Assembly (NCBI GenBank): GCA_030441535.1
Contig: JAUJFZ010000004.1
Location: 248,001-312,000 of the forward strand
Direction: 5' to 3'
Origin: Betaproteobacteria bacterium LSUCC0117
GTDB taxonomy: Bacteria; Pseudomonadota; Gammaproteobacteria; Burkholderiales; Burkholderiaceae_C
DNA length: 64,000 bases
The translations under genes and the position numbers were made by a program. Positions within the stretch are counted from its first letter, which is position 1. Each line of letters opens with the position of its first letter. Under the pieces are notes generated by a model. That model had not been told where the DNA came from, did not search any database, and saw only the letters and a program-made list of their open reading frames with translations. Positions 26,218 through 34,403 of the stretch are shown here, piece by piece.

Positions 26218-27843
26218 TCAGTTTTGACTGGGTTTGGACAGGGAGCGACTGACCAAAATCACCGGAATCAGGCCCAAGACAACCAGCGCTAATGACGGTA
26301 CGGCGGCTTCGCCCAAGCGTTCGTCCCGCGCCAATTGATAGGCAACTACGGCAAGGGTGTCGCTGTTGAAGGGGCGTAATACCAATGTGGCAGGGAGCTC
26401 TTTCATCACGTCAATGAAAACCAGAAGCGCCGCCAAATACACGCTGGGCCGCAAGTTGGGCAGGTGGACTTGCTTAAACAATTTGAATCCGTTGACGCCG
26501 AGCATTTTGGAGGACTCGTCCATGGCTTGCGGCAAGCGGGCGTAACCGCTGGAGAGCGACTGCATGGCGACCGCACAAAATCGAACGAGGTAGGCCCAAA
26601 CGATACCCAAGCTGGTTGCTGTAACCCAATAGGACATATCAGAAACGACCGGGGTGTCCTGAAACCACCGCAGTGGCATCAGGATGCCAACCACCACCAC
26701 CGCGCCCGGAATGGCGTATCCCAATGAAACCAATTGCGTGAGGCTGTTCAACCACCGACTGGCAGACAAACGCTTGCTCGCCAGTAACGCCAATGACAAG
26801 CCGACTGCCAAGGCGGCGGTAATGCCGCCCAGACGCAGGCTGTTGAGGCACCAATCCGCGAATCGTTGCCAAGCCACTTGCTGCTCGCTACCCAACCACA
26901 AATCAATCAAGATGACGGTGGGCAGAACGAACCCCAACAGGACGGGTAGGGTGCCCAGCATGATCCAACCAAGACCAGGTAAGCCGCTGAGGCGCTGTGG
27001 TTGCGTCGCATTGGTCGACGCGTTGGGTCGGCTGCTGGCAAAGCGCATCCGCTGCTGCGCACGTTGCTCAACCACTAGGAGGACCAAGACAAATACCAAC
27101 AGCAACGATGCGAGTTGCGACGCAGCGTTGGCGTCATCCAGAACCAACCAGGCTTTGTAGATACCGGCGGTGTAGGTTTGGATGCCAAAGTAACTCGAGA
27201 CCCCGAAGTCTGCCAAGGTTTCCATCAGCACCAGCGCCACACCGGCGGCGATGGCGGGGCGCGCCATGGGCAAGGCAATGGTCAGAATACGGCGCGTCAG
27301 CCCAGCGCCTAGCAGGTGTGCAGCCTCAAGTAGGCGGGCCGCACGGGCCAACAAGGCAGCGCGTACCAACAAATAAACATAGGGATACAACGTGAGCGTG
27401 AAGACCAGCACAGCCCCCCCCAGACTGCGAACATCGGGTAGCGCGCCCCGGGGCAAGTCTAGGGCGGCTTGCAAACCACGCATCAGTGGGCTGCTGGGTT
27501 GGAAAAAATCGGTGTAGGCATAGGCCACGACATACGCCGGCATGGCCATGGGCAGCAACAAGGCCCATGCCAAGATGCGGCGTCCGGGGAAGTCAAAGAG
27601 CGTGACCAGCAACGCGCTGTAACACCCCAGCACGGTGACGCCGAGCGCAACGCCAGTACATAGCCACAGCGTGGTCGCGGTGTAATCCGGTAGCACTGTG
27701 GCCAGCAGCTGCAAAAACAACTCTGCTGTTGATGCATCCGGCCGAAGCCATGCGGCGAAGATCGCCACGACCGGCAATACCAAGACCGCCGCAGCCAGCG
27801 TGAGCAGCGCAGTGGTGAGGCGGTTGACGGGGCGTGCAGACAT
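26218..27843 (-). CDS. fbpB: ferric iron ABC transporter permease (FbpB-like, fused two-domain)
   Basis: 541-residue membrane protein with two BPD_transp_1 domains in one chain, the arrangement usual in Fbp/Sfu/Afu iron importers. About 12 hydrophobic segments are seen. The two EAA-type loops are at ARLLEAAHLLGAGLTRRILT (about residues 167-186) and the AMDESSKMLGVNGFKLFKQV stretch (about 443-462), followed in each half by a PxxRP-type segment. It is divergent from fbpC (85 bases between starts) and upstream of fbpA on the same strand. Confidence 0.92.
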   Translation of the reverse strand: MSARPVNRLTTALLTLAAAVLVLPVVAIFAAWLRPDASTAELFLQLLATVLPDYTATTLWLCTGVALGVTVLGCYSALLVTLFDFPGRRILAWALLLPMAMPAYVVAYAYTDFFQPSSPLMRGLQAALDLPRGALPDVRSLGGAVLVFTLTLYPYVYLLVRAALLARAARLLEAAHLLGAGLTRRILTIALPMARPAIAAGVALVLMETLADFGVSSYFGIQTYTAGIYKAWLVLDDANAASQLASLLLVFVLVLLVVEQRAQQRMRFASSRPNASTNATQPQRLSGLPGLGWIMLGTLPVLLGFVLPTVILIDLWLGSEQQVAWQRFADWCLNSLRLGGITAALAVGLSLALLASKRLSASRWLNSLTQLVSLGYAIPGAVVVVGILMPLRWFQDTPVVSDMSYWVTATSLGIVWAYLVRFCAVAMQSLSSGYARLPQAMDESSKMLGVNGFKLFKQVHLPNLRPSVYLAALLVFIDVMKELPATLVLRPFNSDTLAVVAYQLARDERLGEAAVPSLALVVLGLIPVILVSRSLSKPSQN

Positions 27844-27928
27844 GAAAGACGGTTATTGAGCCCTGCGGGCGTTGCGGCATTGTAAGATCGCGCCAGCAAT
27901 TGGCTCGGCAATCCCTAGAATATAGGCC

Positions 27929-29008
27929 ATGTTCCTCAGTATTACTGACCTCAGTGTTCACTATAAAACGTCAGCGGGCGATCGCCGTGGTGTGGCCGTC
28001 GACCGGGTTTCGTTTGATCTGCAGGCGGGGGATATTGGCGTGCTGCTGGGGCCGTCAGGGTGTGGCAAAACCTCACTACTGCGGGCTATCGCGGGTCTTG
28101 AACCGTTGGCTGCTGGGTTTGTCAGCGTTGCGGGTCGGCGCGTCGCCGATGCCAATGGGGTCATCGACGATGGTCAGCGTCGCATTGGCATGGTGTTTCA
28201 AGACTATGCCTTGTTTCCTCACCTGACTGTCGCAGCCAACGTGGCGTATGGTCTGCACCGCTTGCCAGCAACACAACGCACGGCTCGTGTTCAAGAGGTA
28301 TTGGCGCTTGTCGAGCTACAAGCCAGCGCGGACCAGTATCCGCACCTACTCTCAGGCGGTCAACAGCAGCGGGTCGCGCTGGCAAGAGCGTTGGCGCCAA
28401 AGCCCGACCTCTTGCTTTTGGACGAGCCATTTTCGAGCTTAGACGTGGACTTGCGGGAGCGACTGTCCCACGAGCTGAGGTCTATCTTGAAGCGTGCGGG
28501 CGCAACCGCGCTGTTGGTTACGCACGACCAACAAGAGGCATTTGCCATGGGTGATCTGATCGGTGTGATGCGCAACGGCCAGTTACACCAGTGGGGCAAT
28601 GCGTACAGCATCTACCACGAACCCCATACCCGGTTTGTGGCGGAATTCATTGGTGATGGGGTTTTCTTACCCGCAACGGTGCAGGATATGGATGGCGCGC
28701 GCATGCTTGAAACGCCGCTGGGTCGCCTACCACTGGATGCCGATAGTGCGCTCCACACCGGCGCGACCTGTGATGTGTTGATGCGAGCCGATGACATCAT
28801 CCACGTTGATGAGGCACCGACCAAAGCCACGATTTTGCGCAAAGCTTTCAGGGGCGCCGAGTTTCTCTATACCCTGCGCTTAGGCAGTGGTCACGAGGTG
28901 TTGGCGTTGGTACCCAGTCACCATGATCACCAAGTGGGTGAGCCCATTGGTATTGAAGCGGTGGTGGATCACGTGGTGGCATTTACATCGCCGCCTAGCG
29001 ATGTTTGA
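27929..29008 (+). CDS. fbpC: ferric iron ABC transporter ATP-binding protein (FbpC-like)
   Basis: 359-residue ABC ATPase. Walker [10 protein letters not shown] is at about residues 38-46, signature [15 protein letters not shown] at about 142-156, Walker [13 protein letters not shown] at about 162-173 and switch His in VTHDQQE at about 197-203. A C-terminal regulatory TOBE domain (about residues 240-355) follows, as expected for the CysA/PotA/FbpC group. It is transcribed divergently from fbpB rather than in one operon with fbpA and fbpB. Its 3' end overlaps the convergent otnI gene by 14 bases. Confidence 0.92.
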   Translation: MFLSITDLSVHYKTSAGDRRGVAVDRVSFDLQAGDIGVLLGPSGCGKTSLLRAIAGLEPLAAGFVSVAGRRVADANGVIDDGQRRIGMVFQDYALFPHLTVAANVAYGLHRLPATQRTARVQEVLALVELQASADQYPHLLSGGQQQRVALARALAPKPDLLLLDEPFSSLDVDLRERLSHELRSILKRAGATALLVTHDQQEAFAMGDLIGVMRNGQLHQWGNAYSIYHEPHTRFVAEFIGDGVFLPATVQDMDGARMLETPLGRLPLDADSALHTGATCDVLMRADDIIHVDEAPTKATILRKAFRGAEFLYTLRLGSGHEVLALVPSHHDHQVGEPIGIEAVVDHVVAFTSPPSDV

Positions 29009-29801
29009 ACCAAGCCAAACCGTCTGATGTGCCGTTTTCGATAGCGCCACGCGCCGGACGGTATTCGCAACCGATCCAGCCGTCCCAGCCTGACTGCACT
29101 GACAGTTCATCAATGACGTCAAATAAGTAGGCGTAGTTGATCTCACCGATATCTGGTTCATGGCGCATCGGAACCCCTGCGATCTGCAAGTGGCCGACGC
29201 GTCCGGTGGGCAGCCATTTGCGCAGCCCAGCAGCCAAATCACCCTCCATGATTTGGAGGTGATAGAGATCCATTTGTACCTTTAGGTTGGCGGCACCGAT
29301 GGTCTCAATCACGTCATGTGCTTGGCCTTGGTAGTTCAGAAAATAGCCCGGCATGTCGCGCGTATTGATGGGCTCGATGAGCACGTCACATCCGTGAGGC
29401 GCGGCCTGCTGCGCGGCCCAAGCGATGTTGCGCTGATAGGTTTCAGCGAGTGTGGCATCGCTTTTGTCGTTGGGCTTGATACCCGCCATCACGTGGATGC
29501 GCGGGCACTCCAAACGATCTGCGTAGGCGAGTGCCTGTTCAAACGCACGCTTAAATTCATCTTCACGACCCGGTAGACAAGCCAGGCCACGCTCACCCGC
29601 GTCCCAATCGCCGGGTGGGGCATTGAAGAGCACCTGTTGAAGTCCGTGTGTGAGGAGCTGATCTTTGAGAGCGTCAGCTTCATAGGCGTAAGGAAACAGA
29701 TATTCGACCGCTTTGAAGCCGTCTTTGGCGGCTGCCTCAAAACGGTTGATGAATGCGTGCTCGTTGTAGAGCATGCTGAGGTTGGCAGCAAATTGGGGCA
29801 T
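28995..29801 (-). CDS. otnI: 2-oxo-tetronate isomerase OtnI (hydroxypyruvate isomerase family)
   Basis: 268-residue TIM-barrel protein of the AP-endonuclease-2/hydroxypyruvate isomerase family. N-terminal [15 protein letters not shown] is characteristic. The metal-binding set of the family is visible: Glu in [10 protein letters not shown] (about residue 142), Asp in [14 protein letters not shown] (about 177), His in the following VGHLQIAG block and Glu in IGCEYRPA (about 242). OtnI interconverts 2-oxo- and 3-oxo-tetronate in L-threonate/D-erythronate catabolism. It is the last gene of the ltnD-otnK-otnC-otnI run, 33 bases after otnC. Confidence 0.9.
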   Translation of the reverse strand: MPQFAANLSMLYNEHAFINRFEAAAKDGFKAVEYLFPYAYEADALKDQLLTHGLQQVLFNAPPGDWDAGERGLACLPGREDEFKRAFEQALAYADRLECPRIHVMAGIKPNDKSDATLAETYQRNIAWAAQQAAPHGCDVLIEPINTRDMPGYFLNYQGQAHDVIETIGAANLKVQMDLYHLQIMEGDLAAGLRKWLPTGRVGHLQIAGVPMRHEPDIGEINYAYLFDVIDELSVQSGWDGWIGCEYRPARGAIENGTSDGLAWFKHR

Positions 29802-29834
29802 GTGATGTTGAGTTTATGAATGACAAAAAAGGAC

Positions 29835-30494
29835 TTACCAACGGGCACCAAACGCGTCCCGCAGGTCTTGGATGGCCTCGTCTGAAAGCGGTGTGGCGCG
29901 GCAGTTGGTGGCGAGCCATAACTTGGCAGTCTCTTCGAGTTCCTCGAGCACCGCACTGGCCTGTGAGAGTGAGGCGTGCCATACCACTGGACCCAAGCGC
30001 TCGAGCAACACGGCGCGAATGGGCTTTTCATCGCGTTGGCTGCGTTGAATCGCGGCGGCCACCTGTGCCGCAACCGTGAGCGCGCCGGGGACGGCATACG
30101 GGATCTGCGGGACGTGGCCCACCTTCATCACAAAGTAAGGTGTGATTGGCGGCACGATGTCTTGCGCCGACCAAACGCCTTGAATGCTGAGTTGCACCAA
30201 ATGGCTTGCATGGGTGTGTATGACACAAGTGGCTGTGGGCTCTGCCGCGTAAATGTGTTGGTGTAAGCGCAGTGTTTTTGAGGCGCGGTCACCACTGATT
30301 TGAGTCCCTGATCCGTCAACGTGGGCGAGTGCTTCAGGCTGCAAATCACCCAAGCAGGCGTCAGTCGGGGTGATGAGAAAACCACCCTCTGGCAGCTTGA
30401 CGCTGATATTCCCTGCGCTGGCATGCACGTAGCCACGGGCATAGAGCGATTGCCCAATGCGACAAATCTCTGAACGAAGGTTCGCGTGTGTCAT
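29835..30494 (-). CDS. otnC: 3-oxo-tetronate 4-phosphate decarboxylase OtnC (class II aldolase family)
   Basis: 219-residue cytosolic class II aldolase/adducin-domain protein. The metal-binding His pair is in VIHTHASH (about residues 96-103), and a third His would be in the C-terminal third. The ISVKLPEGGFLITPTDACLG block (about 29-48) is the substrate phosphate-binding region. OtnC decarboxylates 3-oxo-tetronate 4-phosphate to dihydroxyacetone phosphate and CO2. Its start overlaps the otnK stop by four bases (ATGA), indicating coupled translation. Confidence 0.92.
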   Translation of the reverse strand: MTHANLRSEICRIGQSLYARGYVHASAGNISVKLPEGGFLITPTDACLGDLQPEALAHVDGSGTQISGDRASKTLRLHQHIYAAEPTATCVIHTHASHLVQLSIQGVWSAQDIVPPITPYFVMKVGHVPQIPYAVPGALTVAAQVAAAIQRSQRDEKPIRAVLLERLGPVVWHASLSQASAVLEELEETAKLWLATNCRATPLSDEAIQDLRDAFGARW

Positions 30495-31795
30495 GCTGAT
30501 TTGGGTGTTAGCGCAGCAAAGGCTTTTTGAAAGAAATCTGGCGTACCGAAGTTGCCCGATTTAAGCGCAACGTGCACGGTTTGATCGCCTGCGGCCGCCG
30601 CGTTGACGCAGGTCCACGGTACACCAGGGTCGATTTGTGGCCCAATGGCCATGCGCTCTACCGCCAACGCTTGCACCACCGCGCCCGACGTCTCACCGCC
30701 GGCAACCACGAGTTGTCGCACGCCGCTCTCTATCAAAGAAACTGCGATTCCAGACAAGGCGCTTTCGACCAGTGCACCCGCTGCGGCAACACCCAGTTGC
30801 GCTTGTATTTCTCTGACGACCTCTGGTGCCGCCGTGGCGTAAACCAACACCGGGCCCTTGGGTAAGTGTTGGCGCGCCCAATCGGCGGCCGCGTCGGCGG
30901 TAGTGGTTCCATTGGCCAAGCCCAAAGGATCAATGGCCAACGCTGGTAAGCCAGCATCGCGCCAAACGGCTACCTGCTGATTGGTGGCAACCGAGCAACT
31001 GCCAGAGATCACCGCCTGGTAGCCGCTGGGCGGTGGTAGTTGATCCGCGTGATCGCTTGGCGGCAATTGGCCAGTGGCCCGCCAGTTTTGTGGCAGACCA
31101 ATGGCAACGCCAGAGCCCGCAGTCACGAGCGGCATACCCGCCAACGCAGCGCCCATGGCCATTAGGTCCGTATTTGAGATCGCGTCAACGACTGCGACGC
31201 CGTAGCCCTGGTCCTGCAAGTTTTGAAATGCGGCCTTGATGGCATCCGCCCCCTTCGACACCGCGGCGTAATTCACCAGGCCCACGCGCCGTTTGGTTTG
31301 AGCCTGCATCACGCGCACCAAATTCGCGTCGGTCATGGGGGTGAGCGGGTGATCCCGCATCCCGCTGTCTGACAGCAACTGCTCGCCAACGAATAAATGC
31401 CCATTGAAAATGGTGCGTTGGTTCTCTGGGAAGGCGGGACACACGATGGTGAACCCCTTGCCTTCGCCGTGGATGGCGTCAAGCAATGCATCGGTCACGG
31501 GACCAATGTTTCCCGCCGGGGTTGAATCGAACGTCGAGCAATACTTGAAGTAGATCTGCGATACGCCTTGGGCCTTCAGCCACTGATACGCCTTGAGCGA
31601 TTGAGCCACGGCAGCAGTTGCCGGCACAGTCCGTGACTTGAGCGCGACCACGATGGCATCGGCGAAGACCGCATCGGCGGATTCCGGTACGCCGATGGTT
31701 TGAACCGTGCGCATACCAGCACGCACCAGGTTGTTTGCGAGGTCAGTGGCACCCGTGAAATCGTCGGCAATACAGCCCAGCAACGGTGTCATCAT
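30491..31795 (-). CDS. otnK: 3-oxo-tetronate kinase OtnK (DUF1537 family)
   Basis: 434-residue four-carbon acid sugar kinase. The N-terminal GCIADDFTGATDLANNLV block (about residues 7-24) is the DUF1537 substrate-binding signature, and the C-terminal VAGGETSGAVVQAL segment (about 363-376) is the nucleotide-binding part. It phosphorylates 3-oxo-tetronate, giving the substrate of OtnC. The start overlaps the ltnD stop (ATGA), and the otnC start overlaps its own stop. A second ATG follows the first directly; either may be used. Confidence 0.93.
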   Translation of the reverse strand: MMTPLLGCIADDFTGATDLANNLVRAGMRTVQTIGVPESADAVFADAIVVALKSRTVPATAAVAQSLKAYQWLKAQGVSQIYFKYCSTFDSTPAGNIGPVTDALLDAIHGEGKGFTIVCPAFPENQRTIFNGHLFVGEQLLSDSGMRDHPLTPMTDANLVRVMQAQTKRRVGLVNYAAVSKGADAIKAAFQNLQDQGYGVAVVDAISNTDLMAMGAALAGMPLVTAGSGVAIGLPQNWRATGQLPPSDHADQLPPPSGYQAVISGSCSVATNQQVAVWRDAGLPALAIDPLGLANGTTTADAAADWARQHLPKGPVLVYATAAPEVVREIQAQLGVAAAGALVESALSGIAVSLIESGVRQLVVAGGETSGAVVQALAVERMAIGPQIDPGVPWTCVNAAAAGDQTVHVALKSGNFGTPDFFQKAFAALTPKSA

Positions 31796-32688
31796 TTTGG
31801 CAACTCGATTCCTGGGAAGATCTTGATGACGGCGGCATCATCCTCACGCCCAAAACCAGCCGTGGAGGCTTGCATGAACATTTGGTGGGCGGTGGCTGAC
31901 AGGGGTAGGGGGAACTTCGTCGCACGCGCCGTGTCCAGAACCAAGCCGAGGTCTTTGACAAAAATATCAACAGCCGACAGTGGTGTGTAGTCGCCTTTTA
32001 GGACGTGTGCCATTCGGTTTTCAAACATCCAGCTGTTACCGGCACTGTGGGTGATGACCTCGTACAAGTCGTCGGCCGCAACGCCTTCGCGCAAACCCAA
32101 CGCCATGGCTTCAGCCGCAGCCGCGATGTGAACGCCTGCCAATAACTGGTTGATGATCTTGACTTTGCTGCCATTACCGGCCTGATCGCCCAAGCGGTAG
32201 ACCTTGGCGGCCATCGCTTCCAACACACCATTTAAACGTGCATACACCGCAGGCTTGCCCGCAGTCATCATGGTCATCTCACCCGACGCGGCTTTGGCGG
32301 CGCCACCGGATATCGGCGCATCAAGATAGCCGATGCCCATGGCTTCTAATCGTTGCTCTAGCTTTACGGACCAGTTGGGGTCGACGGTTGAGCACATGAC
32401 AAAGGTACTGTCGGGCTGCATGCGAGCCGCCATGCCGCCTGCACCAAAGAGCAGTTGCTCGGTCTGATCGGCATTGACCAGCACGCTGATGACGATTGGG
32501 CATGCATCTGCAACCGACTCTGCACTGTCACATGCCACGCCACCGTCAGCAGTAAACGCACTGACTGCTTCCGGACGAATGTCATACACGTGGACGTTGT
32601 AGCCGGCGCGACGCAGCGAGCTGGCCATGCCGGCGCCCATAGCGCCGAGGCCGATAAGTCCAATATTTTGCAGAATCTGGTTTGACAT
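31792..32688 (-). CDS. ltnD: L-threonate dehydrogenase LtnD (beta-hydroxyacid dehydrogenase family)
   Basis: 298-residue NAD-dependent dehydrogenase of the 3-hydroxyisobutyrate dehydrogenase family. The dinucleotide motif GLGAMGAGMASSLRRAG is at about residues 14-30. The DAPISGGAAKAASGEMT substrate block is at about 118-134 and the catalytic Lys is in GNGSKVKIINQLLAG (about 166-180). It performs the first step of L-threonate catabolism, making 2-oxo-tetronate. It is the first gene of the operon. The 69-base gap to the divergent azlC gene must hold the promoter. No regulator gene is adjacent. Confidence 0.92.
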   Translation of the reverse strand: MSNQILQNIGLIGLGAMGAGMASSLRRAGYNVHVYDIRPEAVSAFTADGGVACDSAESVADACPIVISVLVNADQTEQLLFGAGGMAARMQPDSTFVMCSTVDPNWSVKLEQRLEAMGIGYLDAPISGGAAKAASGEMTMMTAGKPAVYARLNGVLEAMAAKVYRLGDQAGNGSKVKIINQLLAGVHIAAAAEAMALGLREGVAADDLYEVITHSAGNSWMFENRMAHVLKGDYTPLSAVDIFVKDLGLVLDTARATKFPLPLSATAHQMFMQASTAGFGREDDAAVIKIFPGIELPK

Positions 32689-32757
32689 TTAGGAGTCGGG
32701 AGTTGTGTTTGAAATAAAGTATAACCAGCGCTTCCCTTGTTTTCTTGTCTGTCTGCC

Positions 32758-33489
32758 ATGGCCATACAAATGCGCTTCGCGCATGTTTTTCACCGACGTC
32801 GGGCGCTGTGGCGCGGCGCTCGCGACGCCTTCGGCTCGCCGATGTTGGTATTGCTCGCGGGCATGATTGCCTACGGCTCAGTTGCCCATCAGCACGGCTT
32901 TAATGTATGGATCACCAGCCTTGGGAGTGTTTTTATCTTTGCGCTTCCGGGACAGGTTGTGATGCAGGAGATGGTCATCGCCGGCGCACCCATGATTTCG
33001 GTTGTACTCGCAGTGCTGCTTACGGCATCGCGTTTTGTCACCATGTCGATTACGCTGATGCCGCAGTTTCAACGTCGCGACCGCGGTCCGGCGCTGTACC
33101 TTTGGGTGCATCTGGTGGCTATGACTTCATGGGCCGTCTCCATGCGCAACTTTCCCTCGCTGCCTCCGCGAGACCGGTTGCCGTACTTCGCAGGCTTTGC
33201 CACCGCGGTATGGCTGGTGTCTTTCCCTGGGACGTTTGCGGGCTATTGGCTTTCCGAGGAAGTGCCGAATTGGATGGGTTACGGTCTGGCGCTGATCAAC
33301 CCGTTGTTTTTTCTGATGTCGTTTGTAGAGCTGCGTGCCAAGATGACGCTCATGGCCGTTTTGCTTGGCTTGGTATTGGGGCCCGTTACCTACCTTTGGG
33401 ATCCGACCAGCAGCTTGTTGGTGAGTGGGTTTTTGGGTGGGACCATCGCCTACTTTGGCGTCAAGCGCTGGGAGCGGCGTTTCTCATGA
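32758..33489 (+). CDS. azlC: AzlC family branched-chain amino acid exporter, large subunit
   Basis: 243-residue membrane protein starting at ATG 32758; an upstream TTG at 32737 is less likely. The N-terminal cytoplasmic part is followed by hydrophobic segments. The first carries SPMLVLLAGMIAYGSVAHQHG and IFALPGQVVMQEM, the latter a clear AzlC hallmark. AzlC with AzlD forms an exporter of branched-chain amino acids. The azlD start overlaps the azlC stop by four bases (ATGA). The pair is divergent from ltnD and not evidently linked to threonate use. Confidence 0.9.
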   Translation: MAIQMRFAHVFHRRRALWRGARDAFGSPMLVLLAGMIAYGSVAHQHGFNVWITSLGSVFIFALPGQVVMQEMVIAGAPMISVVLAVLLTASRFVTMSITLMPQFQRRDRGPALYLWVHLVAMTSWAVSMRNFPSLPPRDRLPYFAGFATAVWLVSFPGTFAGYWLSEEVPNWMGYGLALINPLFFLMSFVELRAKMTLMAVLLGLVLGPVTYLWDPTSSLLVSGFLGGTIAYFGVKRWERRFS

Positions 33490-33818
33490 GTGTCACTACC
33501 TCGTTACTAGCGTTGGTTCTGTGCGGACTCGCAACCTATGCATGCCGCACGCTTGGTGTCTTGCTCTCATCGCGTGTGTCTAAAAGCAGTGCGATTTTCC
33601 AATGGGTCTCGTGTGTCACCTACGCGATGATCGCCGCGTTGACCTCACGCATGATTTTTTTACCCAGTGGTGTGTTGGCAAACGTGCCGGTTTGGATGCG
33701 CTTGGTCATCTGTGGCATTGCGATTGTCACCATGCACTTTGGTCGTCGTAATGGCATGGTGCTCTCGCTCACCGTCGGCGTCGTGCTGGTCTGCACCTAC
33801 GCCTACGGGTTTCTATGA
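33486..33818 (+). CDS. azlD: AzlD domain protein, branched-chain amino acid exporter small subunit
   Basis: 110-residue hydrophobic protein with about three to four helices. It begins at ATG 33486, overlapping the azlC stop as ATGA. The CTYGL-like first helix, a central VSCVTYAMIAALTSRMIF segment (about residues 36-53) and a final helix fit the AzlD family in length and order. It is the small partner subunit of AzlC in amino acid export. Confidence 0.88.
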   Translation: MSVTTSLLALVLCGLATYACRTLGVLLSSRVSKSSAIFQWVSCVTYAMIAALTSRMIFLPSGVLANVPVWMRLVICGIAIVTMHFGRRNGMVLSLTVGVVLVCTYAYGFL

Positions 33819-33992
33819 CAGATTCCAGTTAGCGTGCATCGGCGTTCGGGAAGAACAGGGATTCCCCCTTAAATCAGAGGTGATATCGCGCGCGTCAGTT
33901 TTGCGAGTTTCATTTGAATGTCAGTGGGCTGAGAACTCGGCTAACTTAGCGCGGCTGACGGGTACGGGCGACGCGATCTTCGCCCGGATAAA

Positions 33993-34331
33993 TCACTCGG
34001 GGTCAGTGACTGTGATCTTGATTGATGCGTACCATGCTGATACGTTGGCGATGTCCTCGTCCGTGAGCATTTTTGCGACCACACCCATCACAGGATCCTG
34101 CCGCTCGCCCGAACGATAGGCCTTCAGTTGCCGACGTAAATACTCGTCTTGTTGACCTGCTAAATTAGCGGCCCCAGGAAGGGTCGCGATGCCATTGAGC
34201 GCATGGCAGTTTTGACACCGCATTTCCACAACGTTTTTACCAGCTTGCAAATCGGCGGCTTGTGCGGTCAGGCTGAGAGCACCCAGCGCGGTTGCAAATA
34301 ACCAGAATTTAATGTGTGAGGATCGTTTCAT
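33993..34331 (-). CDS. c-type cytochrome, single haem
   Basis: 112-residue periplasmic class I cytochrome c. Signal peptide of about 25 residues ending Ala-Gln-Ala-Ala. The haem motif CQNCH is at residues 39-43, and an axial Met is probably Met82 or Met88 in the DPVMGVVAKML stretch. It follows the sorbosone-dehydrogenase-like gene on the same strand. It is the likely electron acceptor of that periplasmic quinoprotein-fold enzyme or of another dehydrogenase. A strong terminator hairpin ends only 10 bases before its ATG, which is unusual. The ribosome site is weak. Confidence 0.9.
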   Translation of the reverse strand: MKRSSHIKFWLFATALGALSLTAQAADLQAGKNVVEMRCQNCHALNGIATLPGAANLAGQQDEYLRRQLKAYRSGERQDPVMGVVAKMLTDEDIANVSAWYASIKITVTDPE

Positions 34332-34341
34332 AAGTCGAGGT

Positions 34342-34372
34342 AAAAAAGGGGCCGAACCCACAGGTTCGGCCC
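34342..34372 (-). terminator. strong terminator hairpin before the cytochrome start
   Basis: On the minus strand, perfect 10-base arms (GGGCCGAACC and its complement, 34349-34358 and 34363-34372) close a 4-base loop. They are followed by six T residues (complement of 34342-34347). It lies downstream of the sorbosone-dehydrogenase-like gene and immediately upstream of the cytochrome c ATG at 34331. It looks like a true intrinsic terminator, so cytochrome expression would depend on readthrough. Confidence 0.85.
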
Positions 34373-34403
34373 TAACGTCTCTGTTCGGAGACCACTGGGA
34401 TGA

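Noticed and set aside
32907..33485. Upstream extension of the azlD frame inside azlC
   Set aside because: The extension lies in another frame of azlC, and the real azlD start is the ATGA overlap at 33486.
33667..34119. Plus-strand frame bridging azlD and the cytochrome gene
   Set aside because: It overlaps azlD in another frame, has no conserved motif, and runs antisense into the cytochrome gene.
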